Shown: positions 24,151-34,339 of the stretch, piece by piece
Numbering within the stretch: the first letter of the stretch is position 1
How the letters are laid out: each line of letters opens with the position of its first letter
Assembly: GCA_017591395.1 (NCBI GenBank)
Contig: WEDG01000242.1
Span: 806,001-870,000 of the forward strand
Length of the DNA stretch: 64,000 nucleotides
Direction of reading: 5' to 3'
Source of the DNA: Schistocephalus solidus
Lineage: Eukaryota; Platyhelminthes; Cestoda; Diphyllobothriidea; Diphyllobothriidae
Notes under the pieces: generated by a model
What the model was told of the DNA's origin: nothing
What the model saw: the letters and a program-made list of their open reading frames with translations, nothing else
Database searches by the model: none
Translations under genes and position numbers: made by a program

Positions 24151-24735
24151 GCCCATTCGAAAAGACAATAAAAAAACAGGAACCAAATAACCTATTAAAT
24201 TAAGATTTACCGGGAGTTTAGGCCAATATTTGATGACTGGACGTGGAAATAAGGGATTTCCATGCTCTAACCCAAACCATAACCTGCACCCTAAATCCCC
24301 TGGATTTTAGCGCAAGGCCACCTGCTACATGGGGTACCTATTCCCGTGTCTTGCTCCTTCGATTCATCCCTTTCGAGGGGGGAAGAGAACACATGTTTCT
24401 CCACCACAGTTGTTCCAGGATCTGCGTGCCCACTTTTATGTCCTCTTGTATCAGGGATTTCGAGCGCCTTCTGGTGCTCCCGCTGTCAGTCCGTACGTAG
24501 ACGCTTCTGTTGATTGCCAAAATATTCTAGTTACAAAACACGTGGAGGCTAAACGCAACCTAGAGAGTACGCTAGCATGCACTTAAATAAGCTTACCGTT
24601 CGGTAAATACAGAGAACTCCTTTCTGCAATCGCTGAGCTTGCTTCCCAGCACTAAACCGATAAAATTTGAGATGCAGGAAAGAATAGGGTTTCCGAATTT
24701 ATCCGTCAGGTGGCTTACGCGTAGTTACCCGTACA

Positions 24736-24736
24736 A

Positions 24737-24767
<31 letters not shown>
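24736..24767. repeat. (AAT)n microsatellite
   Basis: About 32 bp of ATA/AAT repeats. On the minus strand it lies just downstream of the PLE-type repeat ending near 24,770 and may be its 3' tail, since several retroelements end in simple repeats. Confidence 0.9.
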
Positions 24768-24768
<1 letters not shown>

Positions 24769-24854
24769 CCTTCTAAGTCAAAGCAAGAGGTTGATATACC
24801 CAAAAGAATAAGCAAAACAGAAGAAGAGGCGATCACTGGAACATGGTGTTAATT

Positions 24855-24898
24855 GGCCTGATGTTTCGGATTTTCTCTCGAATCCATCATTAGAGACC
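24855..24898 (-). ncRNA. Hammerhead-like module, minus-strand arm of the palindrome
   Basis: Minus-strand reading: stem I GGTCT (24,898-24,894), core CTAATGA (24,893-24,887), unpaired T, stem II GGATT/AATCC with a GAGAGA-type loop, GAAAC (24,867-24,863), triplet ATC, stem I 3' arm AGGCC (24,859-24,855). Stem I pairs over five positions including one wobble. The core G at position 5 is A, and the triplet has lost its U, so this copy should be inactive. Confidence 0.5.
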
Positions 24899-24907
24899 GT
24901 TGCAGAT

Positions 24908-24949
24908 GTCTCTGATGATGGGTTCGAAAGAGAATCCGAAACTTTAGGC
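24908..24949 (+). ncRNA. Hammerhead-like module with intact core words, plus-strand arm
   Basis: Plus-strand reading: stem I GTCT (24,908-24,911), CTGATGA (24,912-24,918), one unpaired T, stem II GGGTTC/GAATCC around a six-base loop (24,920-24,937), GAAAC (24,938-24,942), triplet TTT, stem I 3' arm AGGC (24,946-24,949). All canonical core bases are present. Departures from a textbook hammerhead are the extra T before stem II and an almost absent stem III. Minimal stem III is known for hammerheads of Penelope-like elements, where dimers are thought to cleave. Confidence 0.55.
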
Positions 24950-25439
24950 CCATAAACACTGTGTCACCCTGGTCGTCTCTTCTTATTCTTCTTCTAACCT
25001 GCTTCCTGGCACTCACTTGTTCGTTTCTAATAGGCAATATGTAGTTGGATACACCGTGGAAGATGGCCACAGCTAACTCACAAAATATACACCTTTTGCT
25101 CATCTTCACGTTCCTTATGCTGTGCTGTCGATGACAAAATATGAATTTGGTCAACTTTTTAATTTCCATAGAAGTATTTATGCAATTTTTGTGGGACTTG
25201 GCCTGCGTTTGTGCTAGTATTAATGTTTCCAGTCTGTCATCACGAGGCCAGCTGGTCCTCAGTTTTCCTAAGAGCCTTCCAGCTACGCCAGCACGAGGAC
25301 AGAGGATAAATTTCACCTGACATTTAAAATTTCGTCTGCGACGGCTAGGCAGGCACAAAGCTACCTTCCTATGCAGGAAAATTCTCTACTTGCGAAAATT
25401 CACGTCCTTGCGCAAAGAAATGTAACCAGTAAAAAGGTG

Positions 25440-25783
25440 GGTAAGGTCGACTTTTATGGCCGAGAAACAAACGCCCCGTCCACTTGCCTTGTGATAAATT
25501 GCGGGAAGGGCAACAATTCCCATGGTTTAAACATAGCCCTATCCTTACTATAACACCAAACTGTAAACTTAATCTTGACCCCGGCTCTACCCTACAAGTA
25601 ACACGAACTCAAACCTTGATCCTGAACATACTCCTGACCCAATCACTAACTCCGTCATCAACATTAAACTTAGCCCTTATCCTCACCTTAATCCTAGACC
25701 TAATTTTCCCGTAAAAGCCACATGCAGTGCGCGTGGTTCCTATTTCCATGTCCTGATTAGGCGGCCATACAAGTCATTGTTAC
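25440..25783 (-). mobile_element. Family C: TIR element with telomere-like core, copy 2
   Basis: The left end reads GGTAAGGTCGACTTTTATGG and the right end, inverted, GGTAACAATGACTTGTATGG. The size, about 344 bp, matches copy 1 (339 bp). The inner right arm shares the word for ACTGCATGTGGCTTTT and the block around a freshly readable AGGACATGG with copy 1's left arm. The core is a run of degenerate CCCTAA-like words, so it lies inverted to copy 1. No clear target duplication was seen, and no protein is encoded. Confidence 0.7.
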
Positions 25784-27295
25784 CCAAAGATGACTCAAAG
25801 CATATGACCAATGCCAAACGATGAAAGCGGTCTCCTGAATGGAGGCCTTATTGCTGACAATTTTGAGATGATACTTTCAGAATAAAGCGTATATATCTCT
25901 CTCTCATTACACATAACCTTCAAAACAGAGCAATCTATGTATTTGCTTAACAGACTGGTACGTCCCACGACCTTAGCACCAGAACTGATCGTATTGAATC
26001 ACATAAAGTTGTCTGTTCTCCGTACATAAAAACTAATATCTTATGGACTTGCACAACTTACGTTGGAGGTGCATATTTGACAGAAAAAATGTAAATGAGT
26101 CAGGCTTAGCCAGGCTAACTTCAGGTCAGCATAGATGGATATAATTTAATGCATTTCTTCTAGAATACATGTTCTGAGCATTTCTCAAAATATTCTTTTA
26201 GGCTTTTCTTATTAGGATTGTTATTCGAAATCCATCTAACCCATCAGATATGTTGGTTCATTTTTTAAAGGATGAAACCAAAGTAGCACATCTGCCTTTT
26301 GAAAAGTAGTTTTCTTCTATGATGGGAAGGCAAGTCTGTCCAAAGTTGATATGTGGGGAGGTTTCAACGTGTTATCCACATTGACAGAGATGAGTGGAGC
26401 CTATTAAATTCCAATTGAAATACTAGCATTTCGATACTTTCAGTTCACGTAGTCTGCGATTTAATGACAGACGTTGCATGCAGTCTAAAGTTAAAAAGGT
26501 TAAAAACGAGAATTTAGAAATGCATTTTACAGTTATTGAGATTTTCGGCGAAGAGATTAAGCCAAATCGAAGGGCGAAGGTTTCATGCTGCCATTTGCGT
26601 AGCAGCTTACGTCCATTCATATATACCAAGATGGGATATTTAATGATTTTTTTGAAATTGTCATCTGATACCGTTCAGTAAACCAAGAGGCTTTTTAAAT
26701 CATGATTTCAAATAGAAAAGTATTGCCAATAGATCGGTCGGTAATGTGTAGAACCCAAAAAACACCAACGCAAAGCTTGGAAGTAATTTATTTTCAAACT
26801 TTGACAGAGCTACATGTCGTTTTCTTTCTTAAACTGTAAGTTATGTAATATACGGAAAACCCCATTTTCTGATATACAAAACGTGGTTGAACATCCTACG
26901 CTATCGATTTCACGCAACTAGTTAATAAAGCCCGACACGTTCAAGAAGTTATTCACTTATTGATGATAAATGTGGGAAGCAAAAATATTGTTGTTTGTGT
27001 TCCACAAATCACTATAAGTCTCGCAAAAAAAACTAGACACAAACTCCCGATTAACTTCAATGGGCAATTTTAACGCATGCCTTTGAGATTGTTTCAACAT
27101 TTTAACAATTAAGGTTGCCTGCGAGATTGTCTGTCCTATGATTCATTCAAGGTGTTTCCTGGCATAATACAAATACTACGAAAACTGTTTTTTTGCTAGG
27201 CTCCTTTTGTGCAAATTTGTTAAGCTCTCGAATAGAAAGTGCAGGTAGGTTTACGAGCCTTTAAAAATAGTCCTGTTTACAGCTGGAGGTAGGCC
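25784..27295. other. No recognisable feature
   Basis: AT-rich sequence with short overlapping frames on both strands and no domain or shared repeat. Confidence 0.35.
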
Positions 27296-27299
27296 CATG

Positions 27300-27510
27300 T
27301 TTGGATGAGAGTTCGGAAGAAGATGCTATCACTGAAACTAGGAGTTTATTGGTCTGAAGTTTCCGATTACCACTCTAACCGATCATCAGAGACGGTTGCC
27401 GATAGGCTCGAGTGAAAATCAGAAAAGTCAGGCTTCTCATTCCATAGATCGCATTTTCTTCTTCTTCCTACTCTAAAATGTTTCCCGGAACTTACCTGTT
27501 CACTTCCACC
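27300..27510 (-). repeat. PLE-type repeat copy with palindromic hammerhead segment
   Basis: Aligns with 24,815-25,030 through a gaagaaga/gatgctatcactg-type block, the central palindrome and a tcttcttctt block followed by the gcactcac/acttacctgttc-type word. The plus-strand arm of the palindrome (27,400-27,435) is decayed but keeps GTCAGGC. No open frame of note is present. Confidence 0.6.
27351..27395 (-). ncRNA. Hammerhead-like module with intact core words
   Basis: Minus-strand reading: stem I GTCT (27,393-27,390), CTGATGA (27,389-27,383), unpaired T, stem II CGGTTA/TAATCG around loop GAGTGG (27,381-27,364), GAAAC (27,363-27,359), triplet TTC, and stem I 3' arm AGAC (27,355-27,352). Stem II differs from the 24.9-kb copy at its first and last pairs (G-C to C-G, and C-G to A-T), and pairing is kept. 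The TTC triplet satisfies the NUH rule. Confidence 0.6.
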
Positions 27511-29995
27511 AACAATCTGTTTTTGCGCGACGCGCTCCGATCAGTTCAACGCTGTGAAATCTGTACCTTGTGAGTCGTTTACCTATGAGCAGATTCGGTT
27601 TGTGCACAAATGTTTCTCGATAACAACGTGTTACCGGAATGTATTTCATACAAACCTCCGGTAATCACAGAGCTTGCCAGACGCACTTTATTTCCATACG
27701 TCTGACTAGAGAGAATGAGTACACATAGGCCTCAGAGAAGAAATGATCCATGGAATTTCTGCATTCCCTTCATCTCCTGCAAGTGGTTTCAGGATTGGTT
27801 GCACAATCGACAGAGTCAAATGTGACGGAAGTAACAAAACCGAAGGCATAAAAAGAAAACTGAACTTTAATGCAACGTCACCGGTGAGAGGCAACAAAAA
27901 TAAGAACCTATCCACTTCCTGTAATTAGACTTACAACAACAGAGAAACAATGATTACCAGAAAGGAGATTAGCAGGGTGCCGAAACACGCATTTTGTTAG
28001 CTCTCATCAAGGTCGACCGCCGTATGAGCAAGCACTAATTAAGGCAGTTGGACTGATATGGAACACATTTTCCGAGTCAGCTGGGTAGACCGGAAGGGAA
28101 TAAACCCAATTTTTGAGTTAATAAAAACTACGAACATCCTTCACAGCAATTTAGAAAGATGCGAAGACGTATATTTTTTTCTGGCACGCAATGATGTTCG
28201 CGTAAACAGTTATTCATTAAGGTCCTGATATGCGAAACACGAGATATGTCCTTCTGAAAGAGCATAGACTAATGTACGAGTGCCACGTAAAAATAAGGAT
28301 ATTTATGCGTTTTCAAAATAGCAGTCTGCGAAAATTGGTTTTGCAAATAATTTGAACTTATTCACATATAATTTTTAATGTATAGTGACGTAGCGATCGC
28401 AAATGACGCGTATTGTTTCTCGCCTAGCATGTATGCCATGGTGACCAGATTTGCCAAAATTAATCAACAGCTCCCCACTATTATATCACTGTTTTATTCG
28501 GTATTGTTCAGTATAGTAACCCAGAGGAATTTATGCGCCCGCTTCTGCGTACGTGACTGTCGAAAATCGTTACTAGGTGTCGTTTTTTCATTCTGTGCAG
28601 ATGACAAAGATAATAAAATATGAAAATAAACCGGGTTCTGCCCTGTTGACTCAAATATTTTTGGAAATCCCCTCTATCTGACGCTAAAAAAGGAAACATT
28701 CAACCGCTTCTACTCGATGCACTACCAGGTCTTTGAGGCATTGCTCAAAACCCACTCTGTATACATATCCTTTTCCGACTATCTTAATCTGTCTGTAGCT
28801 TTTGTATACACAGAGACCCATGAATGGTTCTGCGTGCTACAAGGAAAAGTGAGAGAAACAAAAAACTAACTCGTGAGATTCTTCAAGTTTGTTAGCAAAC
28901 GCCAATGTCGTGGTTGGCGCATATGTAGCAGGTAAGCTGACGGAGGAAGTATCACGGATATCTTCTGATCGTGAGATAATTTTAAACGGTAATGTTCCGT
29001 CACATGCTCTCTTGCCTATTGCTAAGGCGTCAAAACGACTTCACCACTTGTCTTCAACAGCCGTGATTGTGTGTTTTACCTTCTAGACTGCTGCATAACG
29101 CCTAAATTGTCTGAGTAACAATAAATTTTGGAATAAAAGTTTCATCAACTAGTCTAAAGCCTACAGCAACCTACATGACCATTAAGACCAAAGCAAAATA
29201 ATGCTTTAGCGGGCTTCTTCTGAACGGCACTTGTTCATTCCGCCTAAGAGGCCAAGTCGAGAAGATTATGCAGCGGATAACTCCGCAAATAAAGTCGCTA
29301 TCCACAATTATTCAAACAGCAATTCATGGATTTAACTTATCTCAGAGGCGGAAAATGTATGAAATATAGCGTAAATATACGAGTATTGTGTCACTTTATA
29401 GCGCTCTCAAGTTTTCTTACAATTCTGGAGCCACGAATGTTCTATCCAGCCAGCTAGCAGTTTTCAGCAAATTGTCCAGTGACATGTACTCATTTCGCGT
29501 TCTTTTGAACCATCAAAGCTATGGCGTCTCTTTTCACTCCTAGATCAGTCAACAGGGATGCAGGCTACCCAGAAAGTAGTGGTGGTGGAGTAGACCATCC
29601 AGATCTATGGGTTGAAATTTCATGCATTGGCCAGTTTGAGGTAGATATAATCGCACAGAATGCGGGGAACACAATGAGGTAGCCAAAAATTAGGCAAGCA
29701 ATGCCATCGCGCACTACCCTCCGTCCTTGCAACTACTATTTAAAACGCGACCTCGGCGACGTGACAACCAAAAAGGCCTAAAACTGCGCTAAATACCTTT
29801 TTTTCAGTGACGGTTAAGGCCTAAGACGGAAACGACCATAAACCTGTCATGTGAGGTTTGTGTAAACTTGGCGGACTATTAACTGCCCTCGCATCGGACA
29901 ACCAGCCCTGAAAACAGTCCTAATCCTCTGGGAAAACAGCAAAACGCGAAAAAACGCTCGTCGAATAATTGCAGCTGCATTGACCTTATGCGGGG
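27511..29995. other. No recognisable feature
   Basis: Reading frames up to 81 codons, none with a recognised domain. The phrase FCADD in the frame 28,378-28,623 resembles a reverse transcriptase motif by chance but has no supporting context. Confidence 0.35.
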
Positions 29996-29999
29996 TTGG

Positions 30000-30550
30000 C
30001 CGGCGGGGCGGGGGGTGGAGTGCGAGAAGTGGTTAGGGCGGGGGGGGGAGGGGGAAGAATAGGCAGGGTTGCCACGCCAACGCGCATATTGACAGTTCCG
30101 CCTGCTCTCCCTGTCAGGTCAAAGCATTAGGCCCTCCGCCTAAAATGACTAATCGGTGTCCAGCGCGTGGCTTACGGGGAGGCCCGTGTTGTAGGGGCCC
30201 TGGGGCCCCTCAGGTGTATGTCTCAGACGCAAAAAATGAAAAACCGGGTGATGAGTCACTTGGCGTTCCGCCATATTCGCGTCACCCAAGCCACGAGGAG
30301 GGCCGATAAAAGGGGGTCGGGTATCAGGTGCATTCATATAGTACTGACATCCCAACTAGTCGCCCGTAAATGTGGTAGCAGCTGCGGATATGAAAATTAC
30401 CGAGCGCGCGGAGCAACCGTCCAAGTCTCCTGCCCCACCCCGCCCGCCCCGGAGACCATCCTCTTGGGGGCAGATATGGCGGTAGTGGTACGCAAGCCAG
30501 TCTGCAAGTTGTGTCAGACGAAACGAGAGACGTGGTGATAGACGATGGTT
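30000..30550. other. GC-rich block
   Basis: This block is clearly richer in G and C than its AT-rich surroundings. It starts with a G-rich run (about 30,000-30,055) and contains many CpG steps and a ggggccctggggcccc palindrome near 30,197. Two opposing frames cross it (30,167-30,538 plus, and 30,149-30,355 minus) without a recognisable domain. It could be a CpG-island-like promoter, a remnant of a GC-rich repeat, or foreign sequence. I have no evidence to choose. Confidence 0.5.
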
Positions 30551-31145
30551 AGATATTTTCCCAAGGGTGGTAGGGAATGGGAATGGTCACAGTAGAGGGA
30601 GAAGGGCCGAAAGTGAAATGTAGCACAGAACGATTGATTTACGCAGAAAAATAACGGTAGAGACAAACATTGTTGTACCAGGAGATACTTAGAGAATGTG
30701 CCAAGTGTGCAATTGCAGGTGATAACTTACTAGTGACAATTCTTATTTCGAATTGATTCGAACAATTACGGCTCACAATTCGGTGGTACTATGGGTCTGA
30801 GGATGAGTTCTTTTCAAAGTTGAGCTACCTCACACGTGAACCAGATAAAGGTCCGATCGTTTGATTGGCTTCGACTGGAATACTAACTCCTACACTTTCC
30901 TCTCCAGGTCCGCCTAAACGTGACAAATCCATCTGAGTCACAGAAAAAATATTACTCAAACGAATGGTCGCGTTCCCGCCAGCCCCTGAAGTAGTCGACG
31001 TCGATAAAAGCTTCCCAAACGACTAATATCGTTCAATATCATGCGGAATGCCTCAATTTATTATGAAATGATTAACTTACCAGAAGCCTCGAGTATTCTT
31101 CGTCTCAAATTACGCTTGATCTCATACAGATTCCGAGCTAATCGA
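30551..31145. other. No recognisable feature
   Basis: No shared repeat or coding signal seen before the LINE remnant. Confidence 0.35.
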
Positions 31146-31161
31146 AACACAGTAGAGAACG

Positions 31162-31974
31162 ATGATTGAAAATAGTCTCCAGACCGCACACGCGTCGTCG
31201 GAGGCAAATAAAGAGGAACTTTCGCCCCCCGAATGGACGACTAAAAGAAGACCCACAGCGGAAGTACCTACCCTTACGACTCCCCAAGCCAATGGCGTTG
31301 AAGCTGATATTGGGGAAGCCCCAAGATCAGCCAGAAAAATCGCTCGACAGAACCGCCTGGACAGAGGTACTGTGGACAGGTTACAATGCATAATCGTCCA
31401 CGGGATTCGTGAATCAACCAAAAAAACCCGGGTATAGAATAAATGATGATATCATGGCCTTGCAGGAGTGTTTGAGTGAAATAATAAGAGAGGATGAAAC
31501 AATGAAAGTTTTTAAACTTTTCCGACTAATATCAAAGATAACACAAACTCTCAAAGAAATAAATCAAGGGCTTTAAAGGTAATTTTGGAAAACAGACTTC
31601 AGAGAAACCTACTCGAATGAACGGCAGGGGGAGTCCACATTCACAGAGGTATTTATTCAATCGAACTACTTTATACAAGAAAGCATGAAATGGAGGGCAC
31701 TAAAGCGGAATTGGAGAACTTGAAAGAACAGGGAGAGAAGGGACCGGTAATAAGGAATGGCTTGATTGTTCGAGTACAAAAAATTCCTTGTATGGAGGAC
31801 GCTCGTCATTCTGACGAAAGTCGCACGGCCGGGCAACTAATTCAATGCGAAAATCTCCACGAAATCAATTTATTTTGCAGTGATATTCAAAGCCTCTTGA
31901 ATATGGACACAGCCTGTGCATATATCGGTCTAGCTGCCACAAATGATGAAGGTGGCGACATAGCCGGCTTGTAA
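31162..31974 (+). pseudogene. LINE ORF1 remnant
   Basis: One frame (31,162-31,437) ends with LQCIIVHGIRESTKK, matching the start of the conserved nucleic-acid-chaperone-type part of CR1/jockey ORF1 proteins. After shifts, a LKVILENRLQ-like segment appears near 31,576. The last frame (31,690-31,974) begins MEGTKAELENLKEQGEKGPV and continues IRNGLIVRV, matching the family's elements where a basic helix precedes an IRNG.IV motif. At least two frameshifts or stops separate the blocks. In the intact family this protein binds element RNA. Confidence 0.75.
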
Positions 31975-31977
31975 CAT

Positions 31978-32060
31978 GCAACTAAACTAAAATCCATGTA
32001 AACCAATGTCCAAAGCCTACTCTCTAAATTAGATGAGCTTAAGATTTACACATGCCAGAG
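31978..32060 (+). pseudogene. LINE ORF2, N-terminal fragment
   Basis: The frame reads ATKLKSM, stop, TNVQSLLSKLDELKIY. The TN.QSLLSK.DEL phrase is a hallmark of the first residues of the CR1-type ORF2 endonuclease domain. It ends abruptly near 32,060, where unrelated sequence and then the RT tail begin. Confidence 0.65.
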
Positions 32061-32106
32061 TTCACCCGCGTTTCGCGTGCTGCGGGGTCAGGATTGTTGT
32101 CTTGCA

Positions 32107-32345
32107 TCTGGCAACTTCTTTGAGCTGGCCACTACAACTATTTTAAAGGACATCCTCTCAAACTACGTGTGACTAGGGCAAGGCTGGACGCAAGAAGTTT
32201 CTTCTCCTCCAACAGAGTGATTAAGGCCTGGAATGCTCTGCCTGCGGACATCACGACCCCATCGTTGACACTTTTAAGCGGAAGTTTGATCACTACAGCC
32301 ATATGTACCACCACGACATCAGAAGCTAACACATTTCCCTCAAGC
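32107..32345 (+). pseudogene. LINE ORF2, C-terminal tail
   Basis: From 32,149 the frame reads GHPLKLRVTRARLDARSFF, then SSNRVIKAWNALPADITTPS. After a one-base shift it continues VDTFKRKFDHYSHMYHHD. The R.D.R..FFS.RV...WNALP pattern followed by a F(K)RKLD segment is the typical end of CR1-type ORF2 proteins, after the reverse transcriptase domain. It carries no catalytic function by itself. Confidence 0.85.
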
Positions 32346-32575
32346 TATCCCTATTCACAAATTTAAATATTATTGAACGTTCTACTCCCCATTTTGGAGT
32401 ATTAGTATTTTATAATTGTTTCGTCCGATGTCCTGAAAGTGACGGGGAGATAACCCTTTGTCCACCGTCTATTATGTGTCAGCGTTCTTTAATTGGCAAT
32501 TTCATTGCAATCAATAGGGAGTTCAAGGGCTTCACCCCACCTTTACCTTAATAAAACTGAACTAAACTGAACTAT
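32346..32575 (+). repeat. LINE 3' untranslated region and tail
   Basis: Follows the ORF2 tail without interruption and ends in the repeated ctgaacta-type tail. It contains a ttttataattgtttcgtccgatg stretch and an acccttt block but no frame of note. The end point is set by the tail. Confidence 0.65.
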
Positions 32576-34225
32576 ACCATTCTGTTTTTATCTCTGCGCC
32601 CTTCTTTGCGAAGTTTAATGCCTTCTCTCGGCTTGGGCTCCTGAAATCACGTCCCGAAAAATTTTGACAAAAATCTGCAGGTGTATTTCATAAACTTGAC
32701 AATCGAAATTACATAAAAGCAAGCCTTTTTCCTGCCTCGACTTCCGGTATACTTTTCTGGATGCTTACTGAATTTACCACTTCAGTCTCGCTTTTTTGCC
32801 CAAACTAAAATCAAACAGAGCGCCAGATAAAAACTTCGAAAAATGTACAGTTTGAACACTTCACTGCAAACTGCCAGCTTATTGAAGCCCTACCCCGAGA
32901 CCCTAAGATACTTGGAGTGCCGTCTGGTTCTCGGACGCCGTTCTGTCGAGCAGGCGAAAGCCGAACTGATAAGGACGCAAAGATTCAGTCGAGCGTAAAG
33001 GCATTTTCGCGAATTGTACTAACTCGATTACACCCACACCCTTGTACACAGTTCTCAGGGCATCCCTGGTGACCAGGAAACCAAAGGATGGGGTGGGGGG
33101 ATGGTCTGAGTAGGGCCTCAGGCTTTGTCACTTATCTTCATCATATTCAGTCCCCCAGCGCCTGCACACCTCGTTCCAGTCACTGGCGTGACCACGGTCT
33201 AACCTAGTTAACGCCTGGATGGACGCATGCGCACAGTGGCGTATTTTAGTTCATCCTACTAGTCTACTCCTAGGCACATTTCCTTCTGTTATCCGAACGA
33301 GAAAAATTTTCTGTTAGTGCAGTGCAGTGCGTTGGGAATCAGTAAGCACCCATTCAACCGAGTGGTGTTGGCTGGCGTGCGAGTGATGTTGAAAGAGCAC
33401 AGTCCAACGTTAAACCTGGGCGCATATACAGTTTGCCCAGCAGTACCAAATGCTCTCGGCAGTAGGGCCACAATAGAAAACCTGGAATATAATGCAGTCG
33501 GTAATTCAAGTTTTTGAGCCTAGTTACAAAAACCACACCGTAAGACGAGGTTTAAAGTTTTCGTCTAATTTTACTTCATTTTGCAACTTGGACCACAACG
33601 GTTTTTAGAGTGAATTACTTGGATTAAAAATTGCAGTTGAAAACGAAAGGTACCAAAAGTGGCCTGAGATTGTAAAGAGTAATCAGTAAGGTTAAGCAGG
33701 CCAATATATTCCAACATTTTCTAATTCAGCTATCAAATGTGCTCTTAAGCTCAACGTGCTCATCGGTATGCTGGTATTGGTAAAATTTGCAACCGCGTCG
33801 CCATTTTCAAAAATGCACTGAATAGTTATCCATTCGTATCCACAGGTTGGCGACTGCACTTCTAATTCTTTGTAATACAGACAATTTATATTTACCGAGA
33901 AGCAAACCTGCACATATACAACATGTAAATCCTGTTGCTACAACAAGTAACATAATCATAGGTTGCATATTTCACCCTGGCAACGGGTTTAACCTCGACT
34001 TAAAACAACAAGCCTTCCACTCACAATCTAACCGTATGGTACGTCCAGGAATGCTGCAATGGTATGCGACTCTGTTATACGCGAGCCCATGTCACTCAGT
34101 CTGTACTCAGTGATCCTGGCTGACTTTAAGTTGATGCAGCTCCTGCCGAGTCTTCAATTTGTGAACTTGTTCTTTGGGAGACTGACAGTCGTGTCTCGAC
34201 GTCCGGTCCCGATCACTCCAGAGCG
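32576..34225. other. No recognisable feature
   Basis: Frames up to 88 codons, with no domain seen. The stretch 33,060-33,260 is GC-richer and may be an old repeat, but no second copy is evident in the window. Confidence 0.3.
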
Positions 34226-34229
34226 AGAA

Positions 34230-34335
34230 TGAAAAGGAAAATGAGCCGTGCTCACAATGTCTGCTGCTTGCCGACGACTTCGCCATCTCCACAGCGGCTG
34301 AACGATGCAGCAGAGGATGTCGTTGTGGGAATCGT
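34230..34335 (+). pseudogene. Possible LINE reverse transcriptase relic (ADD box)
   Basis: One plus frame reads QCLLLADDFAISTAAER (about 34,252-34,302). A shift of frame then gives TMQQRMSLWE. In a group of non-LTR reverse transcriptases the catalytic aspartate pair lies in LLFADD.A, followed after about eight residues by a (D)MQ..MD.F helix, and the two blocks match in order and spacing. Only about 30 residues support it and the flanks are unrecognisable, so this may be chance. Confidence 0.4.
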
Positions 34336-34339
34336 TTGA

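Larger units (their letters stand above)
24768..25358 (-). mobile_element. PLE-type repeat with hammerhead palindrome and a 169-codon frame
   Basis: On the minus strand this unit runs from about 25,358 to the (AAT)n tract. It contains a 169-residue open frame (25,358-24,849) followed by a ~100-bp palindrome that folds as two facing hammerhead-like modules, then the tctggttt-type tail and the simple repeat. Sequence around the palindrome is shared with 27,300-27,510 and about 2,130-2,240. I recognise no domain in the frame, which is basic and cysteine-containing (for example KRCIFCELAVA). It may be untranslated leader sequence of a Penelope-like element, whose long terminal repeat-like parts are known to carry hammerhead ribozymes. 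That link is inference. Confidence 0.5.
31150..32575 (+). mobile_element. CR1-type non-LTR retrotransposon, internally deleted
   Basis: The order is ORF1-like sequence, the first codons of ORF2, and then directly the C-terminal tail of the reverse transcriptase protein, a 3' untranslated region and a simple 3' tail. The endonuclease and RT catalytic domains are missing, so about 2 to 3 kb of a full-length element has been lost. The 3' end carries two copies of an actgaactaa-like word (about 32,555-32,573), the kind of short microsatellite tail CR1 elements end with. No target-site duplication was identified. Confidence 0.85.

Noticed and set aside
28560..28625. FCADD phrase resembling a reverse transcriptase active site
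   Set aside because: No other RT motif precedes or follows it in any frame.
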